A DNA stretch of 64,000 nucleotides from Nocardia bhagyanarayanae (GCF_006716565.1 NZ_VFPG01000001.1:3224001-3288000), one strand, 5' to 3'; shown: positions 45,107-54,259, counted from the first letter of the stretch. Notes: generated from the sequence alone by a model not told the origin. A program made the numbers and translations.

Positions 45107-45542
45107 ACGGAACGTCGACGGGGTGGTCGGCCACCCCGTCGACGCCGAGCCGCAGCGCCTCGTCCACCTTGCCGCGGAAATGCGGGCAGGAGCGGAAATC
45201 CGGTGCGCCGCAATCCAACGCGTGCTCGATCGTGTTCAGCGCCGCGGTGGCGGCCGCGATCCGCGCGGCCAGCTGATCGCGGTGCGCGCGCAGCAGCTCG
45301 CGGCGCGCGTCGCGATCCGCGGCGCTCTCGAAAAGCCGGGCGATCTCGGCCAAGCTGAGCCCGACCCGCTTGCCGAGCAGGATGACGGCCACCGTCTCGG
45401 CGTCGTCGGCGCGATAGACGCGGCGACCGCCGGAATCGCGGCGCGGCGCCAGCAGGCCGAGATCCTCCCAGTGCCGCAGCACGTGCGTGGCCAGGCCGAA
45501 TCGCGCGGCTAGCTCGCCGATCGTCAACCCGGAAGCGGACAT
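45093..45542 (-). CDS. MerR-family regulator
   Basis: A 149-residue MerR protein: winged helix-turn-helix TIGELAARFGLATHVLRHWEDLGLLAP (about 7-33) with the family's wing GGRRVYRADDAE, a coiled dimer helix (about 80-112) and a C-terminal effector tail with two cysteines (CGAPDFRSC). The paired Cys could sense a metal, a thiol or an electrophile. It lies 44 bases downstream of a methyltransferase gene on the same strand; a MerR-type operator precedes that methyltransferase, so MerR probably controls the two-gene unit including itself. Confidence 0.88.
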   Translation of the reverse strand: MSASGLTIGELAARFGLATHVLRHWEDLGLLAPRRDSGGRRVYRADDAETVAVILLGKRVGLSLAEIARLFESAADRDARRELLRAHRDQLAARIAAATAALNTIEHALDCGAPDFRSCPHFRGKVDEALRLGVDGVADHPVDVPFSGR

Positions 45543-45586
45543 ACCAGCACTCTAGGCTCGACCGGGGTGTCGCACCGCGTTGCTCC

Positions 45587-46141
45587 TCAGGCCGCGCGCG
45601 CCGTCCACTGCGCGTACAGCCCGAAGGGATATCCGCGCGGACGCACGACTTTCCTGCGCACCGTCGGCTCGGCGAAACGCGCGCCCAATGCGGTGCGCAT
45701 CGACGCGTCGCGGACGAAACGGAAGTCGTAGAGCGCCAGCGTTCCGCGCGGGCGGAGCACCCGCTCGAGCTCGGCTGCAGCCGCGACCGGATCCGGCCAC
45801 TCGTGCATGCTCAGGCTGGAGACGACGAGGTCGAAACTGTTGTCGGGGTAGGGAAGTGCGCCGACGTCGCCCACCGACAGTTCGACCTCGTGGCCGGCCA
45901 GATTGGTCCGGGCGCGCGCGATCATGTGCGGCGAGAGGTCCACTCCGTGCAGCAGCAGATCGGGCCGTCTGCCCGCGAGGTGGGCCAGCAGCAGGCCGGG
46001 GCCGGTCCCCACATCGAGCACCGCCTCGCCCGGCCCGGTGGACGCGGCCACCTCGTCGGCGATATGCCGGTACAGCCCGCCGAGCAGTTTGGTGGCCCGC
46101 CGGTCGTAGCCGCGGCTTTCCTGTTCTCCGAACCCGGTCAT
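45587..46141 (-). CDS. Class I SAM-dependent methyltransferase
   Basis: A 184-residue small methyltransferase of the UbiE/Methyltransf_11 type: VLDVGTGPGLLLAHLAGR (motif I, about 41-58), GVDLSPHMIARA (motif II), ALPYPDNSFDLVVSSLSMHEW (about 95-115) and VLRPRGTLALYDF. The acceptor is unknown. It is the first gene of a unit with merR; an operator-like palindrome lies 38-53 bases upstream of its start. Regulation by a Cys-bearing MerR suggests a detoxification or stress role. Confidence 0.85.
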   Translation of the reverse strand: MTGFGEQESRGYDRRATKLLGGLYRHIADEVAASTGPGEAVLDVGTGPGLLLAHLAGRRPDLLLHGVDLSPHMIARARTNLAGHEVELSVGDVGALPYPDNSFDLVVSSLSMHEWPDPVAAAAELERVLRPRGTLALYDFRFVRDASMRTALGARFAEPTVRRKVVRPRGYPFGLYAQWTARAA

Positions 46142-46152
46142 CTCATCCCTTT

Positions 46153-46199
46153 CCTCAGGTCGACCCTCAGCGTGCGAGTTCAGGTCGACCTGAAGTCAA
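46153..46199 (-). promoter_or_regulatory. MerR-type operator-promoter of the methyltransferase-merR unit
   Basis: A perfect 16-bp palindrome TTCAGGTCGACCTGAA (46179-46194) overlaps a good -35 (TTGACT, minus strand 46199-46194). This is how MerR/SoxR operators sit within the spacer of their promoters. A second, partial copy of the core AGGTCGACC lies at 46157-46165. The -10 match is poor, as expected for an activator-dependent promoter. Confidence 0.6.
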
Positions 46200-46207
46200 G
46201 GGCTCGG

Positions 46208-47371
46208 TCAGACCGCGACTCGGCGCAGCGCGTCCCTGGTCAGTTCGCCGAGGTCGCGGTAGCCGTCGACGGCCATGATCAGATCGGCCTCGGCGAGCAG
46301 CGCGCGAAGTACGTGCACGATGCCGTCGGCGCCGCCGAGCGCGAGGCCGTAGGCGTAGGGCCTGCCGACGCCGACCGCCGTCGCGCCGAGCGCCAGCGCC
46401 TTGACGATGTGGTCGCCGCCGCGGACGCCGGAGTCGAACAGCACCGGCAGGCCGTCGGCCGCGTCGACCACCTCGGCGAGCATGTCGAGGGCGGGCAGGC
46501 CGCCGTTGGCTTGGCGGCCGCCGTGGTTGGAGCAGTAGAGGCCGTCCACGCCACCGTCTTTCGCGCGGCGCGCGTCGTCGGGATGGCAGATGCCCTTCAC
46601 GATCAACGGCAGGGTGGTGAGTTCACGGAGCCACGGCAGGTCGGCCCAGGTGAGCGGATTGCCGAAGAGCTGGGCCCAGCGCAGCACCGCGGCCTGGAGG
46701 TGTTCTTCGGGCGGGCCGGGCAGACCAGCGCGGAACACCGGATCGGTGAAATAGTTCGCCAGGCAGTGCCCGCGCAGCTGGGGGAAATTCGAGACGCCGA
46801 GATCGCGCGGGCGCCAGCCGGTGATCCAGGTGTCGAGCGTGACGACGATGCCCTTGTACCCCGCCTGCTCGGCCCGCTTCACCAGACTCGCGGCGAGATC
46901 CCGGTCGGTGGGCGTGTACAGCTGGAAAAAGCCTGGTGTGTCACCCATTTCGGCCGCCACCTGATCCAGCGGATCCACCGACAGGGTGGAGGCCACCATC
47001 GGGACGCCGGTGCGCGCCGCCGCGCGGGCGGTGGCCAGATCGCCGTGCCCGTCCTGGGCGCAGAGGCCGATCACACCGATCGGGGCCAGGAAAACCGGTG
47101 CGGGCCAGGTCGTCCCGAACAGTTCCACCGAGAGATCGCGCTCGGCCGCGCCGACGAACATGCGCGGCACCAGTCCCCACTGATCGAACGCGGTCACGTT
47201 GGCGCGCTGCGTGCGTTCGTCGCCCGCCCCGCCCGCCACGTACGACCACACCGAGGGCGGCAGCGCCGACTGCGCCTTGGCCTCCAGCTCGGCGAAGGAC
47301 ATCGGCAGCGTGGGCTGCACGCCGCCGAGCCCGCGCAGGTAGATCTCGTTCTGGTAATCGGCGAAGGCCAT
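46208..47371 (-). CDS. FMN-dependent alpha-hydroxy-acid oxidase (lactate 2-monooxygenase-like)
   Basis: A 387-residue TIM-barrel flavoprotein. FMN and substrate motifs: [51 protein letters not shown] (Lys), and [17 protein letters not shown] with the active-site His and Arg, followed by [21 protein letters not shown]. The [10 protein letters not shown] segment and length resemble lactate 2-monooxygenase, which makes acetate and CO2 from lactate; lactate or mandelate dehydrogenase activity is also possible. The ATG is at 47371. An AsnC-type regulator starts divergently 114 bases away and is the natural candidate controller. Confidence 0.87.
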   Translation of the reverse strand: MAFADYQNEIYLRGLGGVQPTLPMSFAELEAKAQSALPPSVWSYVAGGAGDERTQRANVTAFDQWGLVPRMFVGAAERDLSVELFGTTWPAPVFLAPIGVIGLCAQDGHGDLATARAAARTGVPMVASTLSVDPLDQVAAEMGDTPGFFQLYTPTDRDLAASLVKRAEQAGYKGIVVTLDTWITGWRPRDLGVSNFPQLRGHCLANYFTDPVFRAGLPGPPEEHLQAAVLRWAQLFGNPLTWADLPWLRELTTLPLIVKGICHPDDARRAKDGGVDGLYCSNHGGRQANGGLPALDMLAEVVDAADGLPVLFDSGVRGGDHIVKALALGATAVGVGRPYAYGLALGGADGIVHVLRALLAEADLIMAVDGYRDLGELTRDALRRVAV

Positions 47372-47485
47372 GGATCCGGGTGCCCTTTCGTCTGCGGGCG
47401 CTGCATCGCGCCACCGGGAGAAGCATGCGGGCCCGGCTGCTCGCCGCCACTAGAATGCAGGAATCAGGCACGATGGGAACCGCTG

Positions 47486-48526
47486 ATGCAGGATGACGCC
47501 GCATTGCTGAGCGAGGACGAGCTCGCCCTGATCAACGCGTTGCAACTGCGGCCGCGCGGTTCCTGGTCGGAGCTGGGCCACGCGCTCGGCGTCGATCCGG
47601 TGACGGTCGCCCGTCGCTGGCAACGGCTCACCCGGCGCGGGGTGGCGTGGGTGAGTCCTTCGCCCGGTCCGCGGCTGCTCGACCAGATCACCGTCGCCTA
47701 CGTCGAAATCGGTTGCACCGCCGACGCCGCGGCCGCGGTCAGCCGCAGCCTGTGCGAACACCCGCACATGGTCACCGTGGAGCGCTGCGCGGGCACCTAC
47801 AACCTGCTGGCCACAGTCGGGGCCCGTGACCTGGCCACCATGTCGCACTACACCCTGGACGTGCTTCCCGCCATCCCGCACGTCGCGGCGGTGCGGGCGC
47901 GGATCGTCACGCACATGTTCACCGAGGGCGGCCGCTGGCGCATCGACGCGCTCGCACCCGACCAACGCGCCGAACTGGACATCCCGCCGCCGCAACCGTC
48001 GGCGCCGGTCCGCGCGGTGAGCATCGACGACGCCGATCGCGCGATGCTCGCACAGCTGGCCATGGACGGCCGGGCCTCACACCAGTACCTGGCGACGGTC
48101 GTCGGCACGAGCGCCTCGACGATCAAGCGCAGGCTGGACCGGCTCACCCGGCTCGGACTGCTCCAGTTCCGCTGCGACTTCGCCCGCCCGCTCGGCGGCT
48201 GGCCGGTCGCGGTGACCCTGTGGCTGGACGTGCCGCCGGAGCGGCTCGCCGAGATCGGCGACGCGATCGTCCGGCTTCCACAGACCCGCAACTGCGCCGC
48301 CATCAGCGGCGGTCACAACCTGCTGATCCAGGCCAACCTGCACAGCCTGGCCGACATCCCGCGCCTGGAAGCCGGGCTGGCCGCCGCCCATCCCGCGCTG
48401 CGCATCGCCGAGCGCACCGTCACGCTGCGCCACGACAAGCTCTTCGGGCACATCCTCGATCCGCGCGGGCGCAGCAGGCGCGTGGTGCGCCCCGACATCT
48501 GGAGCGAGCCCGCGTCGCCCGGGTGA
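47486..48526 (+). CDS. Lrp/AsnC-family regulator with two AsnC units
   Basis: A 346-residue protein with duplicated architecture: helix-turn-helix LSEDELALINALQLRPRGSWSELGHALGVDPVTVARRWQRL (about 7-47) plus a ligand-binding RAM-like half, then a second helix-turn-helix IDDADRAMLAQLAMDGRASHQYLATVVGTSASTIKRRLDRL (about 178-218) plus another RAM-like half. Actinobacteria have many such double AsnC regulators. ATG 47486 follows GATGGGAACC. Divergent transcription from the oxidase gene suggests it senses a hydroxy or amino acid and controls that gene. Confidence 0.88.
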   Translation: MQDDAALLSEDELALINALQLRPRGSWSELGHALGVDPVTVARRWQRLTRRGVAWVSPSPGPRLLDQITVAYVEIGCTADAAAAVSRSLCEHPHMVTVERCAGTYNLLATVGARDLATMSHYTLDVLPAIPHVAAVRARIVTHMFTEGGRWRIDALAPDQRAELDIPPPQPSAPVRAVSIDDADRAMLAQLAMDGRASHQYLATVVGTSASTIKRRLDRLTRLGLLQFRCDFARPLGGWPVAVTLWLDVPPERLAEIGDAIVRLPQTRNCAAISGGHNLLIQANLHSLADIPRLEAGLAAAHPALRIAERTVTLRHDKLFGHILDPRGRSRRVVRPDIWSEPASPG

Positions 48527-48630
48527 GGCGAGGCGTATCTCCGCGTTCGCTCCGGCCGCGCGCGAATGTTTAGCGGTAGCGAATCGCGGCATGCCGATCG
48601 AGGGGGTGGTCGATCGGAAAGGAGTCGCTC

Positions 48631-49185
48631 ATGGCTGAGTTGGACGGTGTACGGGTGCTCGTCGTGACTTCGAACACCGGTGTCGAGCACGACGAACTGC
48701 TGGTGCCGCGCGACGAATTGCGCAAACGCGGCGCGCGGGTTACCCACGCGGCGCCGAAATCGGAGCCGGTGCAGACCTTCCAGCACGACGTGGACAAGGA
48801 CGAGGTGGTCTCGCCCGATGCGGCGCTGGACGCCGTGGACATCGACGACTTCGACGCGCTCGTGGTGCCCGGCGGCACCGTGAACGCGGACAAGCTGCGC
48901 GTCGACGATCGCGCCGTCGCGCTGGCCAAGGAGTTCGCCGGTGCGGGCAAGCCGGTCGCCGCGATCTGCCACGGGCCGTGGCTGCTCGTCGAGGCCGATT
49001 TGCTGCGCGGCAAGACGCTGACCTCGTACCACTCGCTGCGCACCGATGTCGACAACGCGGGCGGAGCGTGGGTCGACGAGCCGGTGGTGCGCTCGCCCGA
49101 GAACGGCTGGACGCTGATCACCTCGCGCGCGCCCGGCGATCTGAGTGATTTCGTCGGCGCGATCTCCAGCGAGTTGCGGGCGTAA
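48631..49185 (+). CDS. DJ-1/PfpI-family protein
   Basis: A 184-residue protein with the DJ-1/PfpI fold: VLVVTSNTGVEHDELLVPRDELRKRGARV at the N-terminus and the nucleophile elbow AAICHGPWLLVEA (Cys about 113, followed by His). This subgroup includes general stress protein 18, proteases and deglycases; sequence alone does not separate them. It starts at ATG 48631 after GGAAAGGAG and stands as a single gene before a P450 gene. Confidence 0.88.
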   Translation: MAELDGVRVLVVTSNTGVEHDELLVPRDELRKRGARVTHAAPKSEPVQTFQHDVDKDEVVSPDAALDAVDIDDFDALVVPGGTVNADKLRVDDRAVALAKEFAGAGKPVAAICHGPWLLVEADLLRGKTLTSYHSLRTDVDNAGGAWVDEPVVRSPENGWTLITSRAPGDLSDFVGAISSELRA

Positions 49186-49296
49186 CGGCGGCGTGGCGCG
49201 CGGTTCGCCGCGGGCGGCGCCCGTTTCGGCCGGACGGCCTCGGGTACGCGCTCGACGTCAGCCCTCATCGAGGGCAGCGAAGCGGGAGGAGGCTGT

Positions 49297-50649
49297 ATGG
49301 CAGGCAAGCACGGCAACCGGCTGGTGGGCGCGCGAGCGCTCGCGACGCTGGCCGACCTGGGTTTCGCATCGATCGCCTCGGGGGTGATCGCCCGCAGACG
49401 CGCGGTCATGGGGGTGCTGGAACGGACGCAGGCAGATCGGCGCGCGGTGGCGCGCATGCGCCAGCTGCGTGCCGAATTCGGTGCGGGCCCGGTCGAATTG
49501 GTGCTGCCGGGGCGTCGAGTCGTGATCGTCCTCGACCCGGACGACGTCGGCAGGGTGCTGGCGGACGCGCCGCGGCCGTTCGATCCCGCCAATCGCGAGA
49601 AGCGCGCCGCGCTGCGCCAATTCCAGCCGCACGGCGTGCTGCTCTCGGAGGGCCCGGTGCGCGCGCAGCGGCGGGCGGTGAACGAGGCGGCGCTGGACAC
49701 CTCCGCGCCGCTGCATCGCCTCGCCGAACCGTTCGCCGAGATCATCGCCGACGAGGCCCGCGACCTCACCGCGTCCGCGCTGCGCCGCGGCCACCTCAAC
49801 GCCTACCAGTTCACCGCGGACTGGTGGCGGCTGGTCCGGCGGCTGGTGCTCGGCAGGCGCGGACGCGACGACGAGGCGATCACCGACGAACTGTGGAAGC
49901 TGCGCTCGGCCGCCAACTGGTCGTTCCTCGCGCTACCGCAGCGCGGGCGGCGGGACCGTTTCACCGAACGGCTCTACCGCTATGTGGAAGCGGCCGATCC
50001 GGACAGTCTCGTCGGCGCGCTGGCGGCGACCGCGGCGGGCGGCGCGGTGGATCCGGTCGGCCAGATTCCGCACTGGCTCTTCGCTTTCGACGCGGCGGGC
50101 ATCGCCACGAGCCGGGCCCTCGCGCTGCTGGCCACCCATCCGGATCAGCACGCACGCGCGACCGCCGACGCCGCCGACCCGCACACCCCACAGACCCGCG
50201 ACTACCTGCGCGCCTGCGTCCTGGAATCGGTGCGGCTCTGGCCGACGACGCCGGTCATCCTGCGCGACATCACCGAGGACACCCAGTGGCGGACGGGCGC
50301 GGACCGGTTCACCATCGAGGGCGGCGCGGCACTGATGATCGTGGTCCCCGCGTTCCATCGCGACGCCGAGCTGCTGCCCTTCGCCGACCGGTTCGCGCCG
50401 GACCTCTGGTTGGAGGGACTCGCGGAGCAGTACCCGCAGCTGGTGCCGTTCAGCGCGGGTCCGGCGGTGTGCCCCGGCCGCAACCTGGTGCTCTTCACCA
50501 CCAGCACCCTGCTCGCCCACTTGGTCGACGCCGCCGACTACCGGCTCCGCTCGACCCCGTCGCTGTCACCGGACAGCCCACTTCCGTTGACTCTGAACAA
50601 CTTCGGTCTCGACTTCGAGATCACGCCCGCGGTGACGCGCGCCCGCTGA
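49297..50649 (+). CDS. Cytochrome P450, divergent class
   Basis: A 450-residue P450. K-helix ESVRLWPTTPVILRDITEDTQW (Glu-x-x-Arg), I-helix WLFAFDAAGIATSRALALLA (about 266-285), and haem loop FSAGPAVCPGRNLV with C392. The N-terminus differs from typical CYP107/105 proteins (a hydrophobic segment near LATLADLGFASIASGVIARR, then VELVLPGRRVVIVLDPDDVGRVL) and suggests a membrane-associated class. The ATG follows GGAGGAGGC. Substrate and redox partner are unknown. Confidence 0.85.
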   Translation: MAGKHGNRLVGARALATLADLGFASIASGVIARRRAVMGVLERTQADRRAVARMRQLRAEFGAGPVELVLPGRRVVIVLDPDDVGRVLADAPRPFDPANREKRAALRQFQPHGVLLSEGPVRAQRRAVNEAALDTSAPLHRLAEPFAEIIADEARDLTASALRRGHLNAYQFTADWWRLVRRLVLGRRGRDDEAITDELWKLRSAANWSFLALPQRGRRDRFTERLYRYVEAADPDSLVGALAATAAGGAVDPVGQIPHWLFAFDAAGIATSRALALLATHPDQHARATADAADPHTPQTRDYLRACVLESVRLWPTTPVILRDITEDTQWRTGADRFTIEGGAALMIVVPAFHRDAELLPFADRFAPDLWLEGLAEQYPQLVPFSAGPAVCPGRNLVLFTTSTLLAHLVDAADYRLRSTPSLSPDSPLPLTLNNFGLDFEITPAVTRAR

Positions 50650-50668
50650 CCGGTCCGCGCAGGAGGGC

Positions 50669-50697
50669 GCCGTGGGCCGTCGCGTATGGCCCACGGC
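50669..50697. terminator. Stem-loop terminator between convergent P450 and hypothetical genes
   Basis: Perfect 10-bp GC-rich arms (50669-50678 and 50688-50697) with a 9-base loop, 19 bases after the P450 stop and 39 bases beyond the end of the opposing gene. Confidence 0.65.
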
Positions 50698-50736
50698 CGT
50701 TGCGCGGGTGGTTCAGGTCCGCGGTGGGCGGCGGGC

Positions 50737-51273
50737 TCAGGCGGACGCGGTGCGCAGCGCGAACCAGCCGGTGGTCGGGTCCGCGAAGCCGTGGTAGACG
50801 AGCGGCGCGCGCTGGTCGAGTTCGAAGTGCCGGTAGACCGCGAGCATGGCCTGACGGATGGATTCGGCCTGGAAGTCCTCGCTGCGGCGGAAGCCGATGC
50901 GGCGTTCGGGTAGCAGCGCCAGCCTGGTCACCTCGGCGCGATCGCCGACATCGAGGCCGAAGGGATCGATGATCAGGTGGTCGTGCAGGATCGCGTGCAG
51001 CCGGTCGGGGTCCGGCAGGTGCGTGGTGCAGGGGCGCAACTCGGCGTGGATCGGCGGTTCGGAGCGGCCGGGCACGGTCGGCGTCTCGACCGACTCGACC
51101 AGCGCGACATCGGGCCGCGGCGGCGCGTCGGGGTCGTCGACGGTCGCCTGTTCCAGCAGATGCAGAATGCTGCCGCCCGGCATCAGCGGTTCCGCGACGA
51201 GGAAGACGGTGACCGAGGGGCAGCGGCAATCCTGGCCGGTGAGACAGACCTTCGCGGGAATCGGGTAGGACAT
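50737..51273 (-). CDS. Protein of unknown function
   Basis: A 178-residue protein starting at ATG 51273 after a strong GGAGGAGG site. The N-terminus has two clustered cysteines (VCLTGQDCRCPSVTVFL: Cys-x5-Cys-x-Cys), then a middle region with acidic and Pro-rich parts and a C-terminal segment with Trp and aromatic residues (YHGFADPTTGWFAL). The clustered cysteines could bind a metal, but I do not recognise the family. It is divergent from the FetB-like permease gene, 184 bases away. Confidence 0.65.
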   Translation of the reverse strand: MSYPIPAKVCLTGQDCRCPSVTVFLVAEPLMPGGSILHLLEQATVDDPDAPPRPDVALVESVETPTVPGRSEPPIHAELRPCTTHLPDPDRLHAILHDHLIIDPFGLDVGDRAEVTRLALLPERRIGFRRSEDFQAESIRQAMLAVYRHFELDQRAPLVYHGFADPTTGWFALRTASA

Positions 51274-51456
51274 GTGTCCTCCTCCGGAAGCGGGACGAAC
51301 GATCGGCGAGGGGTGTGCTCTTCGAGCCCTCACTGCATGGTAATCCGCGGCGACGGCCGGTGGCAGGGCCCGCGGGCGGTTCGTTCGGCGGCTGCGCGGC
51401 GGCCTCGTCGTGTGTGATCGTTGGACGGTGAGCGCTGGTCCCCTCGCGGAGCACGG

Positions 51457-52233
51457 ATGAACGCGGCGATACGGCCCGACCTGGGTCTCGCGGTGTTGTG
51501 CGCGGCGCTGGCGATCGGGGCGGCCGCGGTGTATCGGGTGGCGCGGCTCGGTTCGCCGTTCGTGGCGCCCCGCGCTGCCCTTCGTGGCGCCGTGCAATTG
51601 GCGGTCGTCGCGCTCGTGTTGGCGGCGGCGCTGGCGCGGCTGTGGTCGGCGATCCTGGTGCTCGCCGTCATGTTCGTCGCCGCGGTGGTGACCTCGGCGC
51701 GGCGCTCGGGCGCGGGGAAGTCCGGGCCGTGGCTGGCGCTGGCGCTGGGCGCGGGCGTCGGCGCGACGCTCCCGCCCATGCTGCTCAGCGGTGTGGTTCC
51801 GTTGACGGGCGTCGCGGTGGTGCCGGTCGGCGGGATCGTCCTCGGCGGCGCCATGACGGCGACGTCGCTGGCGGCGCGCCGCGCCCTCGACTCGATCGAC
51901 CAGCGGCGCGGCGAGGTCGAAGCCGCGCTGAGTCTGGGCTTCACCGAACGGGACGCGCGGCTGGAGGTGATCCGCCCGACCGCCACCGACGCGCTGCTGC
52001 CCGGCGTCGACCAGACCCGCACGGTCGGATTGGTCACGCTGCCGGGTGCTTTCGTCGGCGTGCTGATCGCCAGCGGCTCGGCCATCCAGGCGGGTGCGGT
52101 CCAGGTCCTCGTGCTCTCGGGTCTGTTGCTCGCGCAGACCTGCGCCGTCGCGGTCACCATCGAGCTCGTCGCCCGCCGCCATGTCACGCGCCAGGCGGGC
52201 GAGCACGTCACCGCGTCGGGGAGCGGCCGGTGA
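51457..52233 (+). CDS. FetB/UPF0014-family ABC permease
   Basis: A 258-residue membrane protein with about seven helices. UPF0014/FetB signatures include ALRGAVQLAVVALVLA (about 38-53), GGIVLGGAMTATSLAARRAL (about 125-144), and EVEAALSLGFTERDARLEVIRPTATDALLPGVDQTRTVGLVTLPGAFVGVL (about 152-202). FetAB in E. coli is an iron exporter that helps with oxidative stress. No FetA ATPase gene is adjacent. Start ATG 51457 follows GGAG; an in-frame ATG at 51421 is also possible. Confidence 0.85.
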   Translation: MNAAIRPDLGLAVLCAALAIGAAAVYRVARLGSPFVAPRAALRGAVQLAVVALVLAAALARLWSAILVLAVMFVAAVVTSARRSGAGKSGPWLALALGAGVGATLPPMLLSGVVPLTGVAVVPVGGIVLGGAMTATSLAARRALDSIDQRRGEVEAALSLGFTERDARLEVIRPTATDALLPGVDQTRTVGLVTLPGAFVGVLIASGSAIQAGAVQVLVLSGLLLAQTCAVAVTIELVARRHVTRQAGEHVTASGSGR

Positions 52234-52259
52234 AATCGGACACCAAAATTGTAACGTTG

Positions 52260-52272
52260 AGTAACAGTTACT
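52260..52272. promoter_or_regulatory. Palindromic operator candidate before the PHA-synthase-like gene
   Basis: AGTAAC-A-GTTACT inverted repeat in an AT-rich stretch (52246-52278), 67-79 bases before the GTG start of the hydrolase gene. A related GTAAC half-site sits at 52251-52255. Confidence 0.45.
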
Positions 52273-52338
52273 TACACTCGGTGCTGCTGGGCACGATCCG
52301 GCGATCGACTCGAATCCATCCGTGCACTGAGGAAAAGC

Positions 52339-53391
52339 GTGATCTTCACCGAGCTGGCGCGTGCGCTCGACAACGGCTGGGCGCTCACCTTCGGCGGTGG
52401 CGTCGAACCCGCCGCCCCCACCCCCTCGACGATGCTCTACGACGAACCGCACCGGCAGCTGCGCCGCTACGAGGGCGCGCACGGCTCCGGGAGACCAGTC
52501 CTGCTGGTGCCGCCGCTCGCGGTGCACAGCTCATGCTTCGATCTGCGTCCGGGTCAGAGCCTGGCCAAGTTCCTGCTCGACACCGGGCGCACGCCCTACC
52601 TCGTCGACTACGGCCGCATCACCTACGCCGACCGGAACCTGGGCTTCGAGGAGTGGATCGACGACATCGTCCCGACCGCGATCGCCCGGGTCAGCGCCGA
52701 GCACGGCGGCGCCGAGGTCGACGTCATCGCCTGGTCGCTCGGCGGCACCCTGGCCCTGCTCACCGCCGCCGAGCACGCGGATCTGCCGATCGCCTCGGTC
52801 ACCGCGCTCGGCACCCCGATCGATTACCGGCACCACCCGATGCTCGCGCCCTCCCGGCTGCTCGCGCGCGTGACCGGTGGTCGCGAAGTCGCTTGGTCCA
52901 CCGCGCTGTTCGGCGGCATTCCGGCGTTCGCCGTGCAGCTCGGGTTCCGCGGCATGGCGTTGCCGCGCGAGATCATGCGCCCCTGGTTCATCGCCCGCAA
53001 TCTGGGGCGCAGCGAGGCGCTGGCGCGGATGGAGGCGATCGACCGGTTCATCGGACGGATGCCCGGCTACCCCGGCCGCTTGTACCGGCAGAACCACCGG
53101 CTGATGATCGTCGGCAACCACATGGCGAAGGGCAGCATCCCGCTCGGCGCGGACCGGGTGATCGAGATGGCCAAAGTGAGCTGCCGCGTGCTGCTCGTCG
53201 GCAGTCCCTCGGACAACATCGCGCCCGCCGCCACGGTCGCGCCGGGCGTGCGGGTGCTCACCGGCGCGGCCGAGGCTCGTTATGTCGAAGTGCCGCGCGC
53301 CAGTCACCTCGGGCTCGTCGCCGGGCCCGAGGCGGCCAGCTGGGCGGTCATCGACAAATTCCTGGGCAGCGCCGTGCTCGCCGATCGCTGA
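52339..53391 (+). CDS. Alpha/beta hydrolase related to class III PHA synthase (PhaC-like)
   Basis: A 350-residue protein with PHA-synthase/depolymerase-like motifs: PVLLVPPLAVHSSCFDLRPGQSLAKFLLDTGRTPYLVDYG (about 53-93), nucleophile AWSLGGTLALL with Ser in place of the Cys of true PhaC, and DNIAP plus ASHLG supplying Asp and His late in the chain. It is probably a lipase, acyltransferase or polyester hydrolase rather than a polymerase. The start GTG 52339 follows GAGGAAAA. A palindrome upstream suggests repressor control. Confidence 0.78.
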   Translation: MIFTELARALDNGWALTFGGGVEPAAPTPSTMLYDEPHRQLRRYEGAHGSGRPVLLVPPLAVHSSCFDLRPGQSLAKFLLDTGRTPYLVDYGRITYADRNLGFEEWIDDIVPTAIARVSAEHGGAEVDVIAWSLGGTLALLTAAEHADLPIASVTALGTPIDYRHHPMLAPSRLLARVTGGREVAWSTALFGGIPAFAVQLGFRGMALPREIMRPWFIARNLGRSEALARMEAIDRFIGRMPGYPGRLYRQNHRLMIVGNHMAKGSIPLGADRVIEMAKVSCRVLLVGSPSDNIAPAATVAPGVRVLTGAAEARYVEVPRASHLGLVAGPEAASWAVIDKFLGSAVLADR

Positions 53392-53428
53392 GGTCGCGTG
53401 GCGCGGTCCGTCTATATAGGCGTGGGCT

Positions 53429-54259
53429 TCAGAGCCCGACCAGTCGCGCGCTCACCTTGTCCAATCGCTCGGCGAGTTCGTCGTCCTGGGCGCGGCGCGA
53501 CGGGGTCTTGAGCGCGTTGTTCTGGAAATAGCGTCCGCTGTGCTCGGCGGGCTCCGGTGCGGTGGCCAGATAGGCGAGCCTGCGCCCGCCCTCGGCGGCC
53601 GGAATCATGAAGACACGCTTGGCGATCGCCGCGAACGGCCTGCCCCACCACGGCATCGCGTCCCAGATCCCGGTCGCCACCGCGCCGGGATGGAAGGCGT
53701 TGACGGTCACCCCGGTGCCTTCCAGCCGCCGCGCCAGCGCGCGCACGTAGAGGATGTTGGCCAGCTTGGACTGGCTGTAGGCCTTCTCGCCGGAGTAGCC
53801 GCGCGACAGGTTCAGGTCGTCCAGGTCCAGGTTGGCGCCGTAGTGCATGACCGACGAGGTGAACAGGATGCGCGACGGCGCGCTGCGCCGCAGCAGGTCG
53901 AGCAGCAACTCGGTGAGCAGGTAGCCGCCGAGATGGTTGACCGCGAAGGTGGCCTCGACCTCGTCGTCGGTGACGACGCGCTGCGGATAGAAGCCGCCCG
54001 CGTTGTTGGCGAGCACGTCGAGGCGGTCGTAGTTCGCGAGCACCTTTCCGGCGAGCTCGCGGACGGCGGGTTGGCTCGCGAAATCGCACACCAGCGTGTC
54101 CACCTGTCCCGCGCCCGCCTCTCGGACGAGTCGTGCGGCATGGTCGAGCTTCTCGGGATTGCGTCCGACGAGTATCAGGTGATCGCCTGCTTCGCCCAGT
54201 TGCCGCGCGGCTTCCAGACCGATACCCGACGTCGCCCCCGTGATCAGGATCGTCTTCAT
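53429..54259 (-). CDS. Short-chain dehydrogenase/reductase, retinol-dehydrogenase-like
   Basis: A protein of about 276 residues with the SDR motifs TGATSGIG (about 7-14), NNAGGF (about 83-88), TSSVMHYG and the YSQSKLAN Tyr-x-x-x-Lys pair. The extended C-terminus and GLEAARQL pattern match the WW-domain/retinol dehydrogenase-like SDR group. Start ATG 54259 is preferred to the in-frame GTG 54268. The substrate is unknown. It is downstream of the AI-2E transporter on the same strand (37-base gap), so they may be co-transcribed. Confidence 0.87.
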   Translation of the reverse strand: MKTILITGATSGIGLEAARQLGEAGDHLILVGRNPEKLDHAARLVREAGAGQVDTLVCDFASQPAVRELAGKVLANYDRLDVLANNAGGFYPQRVVTDDEVEATFAVNHLGGYLLTELLLDLLRRSAPSRILFTSSVMHYGANLDLDDLNLSRGYSGEKAYSQSKLANILYVRALARRLEGTGVTVNAFHPGAVATGIWDAMPWWGRPFAAIAKRVFMIPAAEGGRRLAYLATAPEPAEHSGRYFQNNALKTPSRRAQDDELAERLDKVSARLVGL

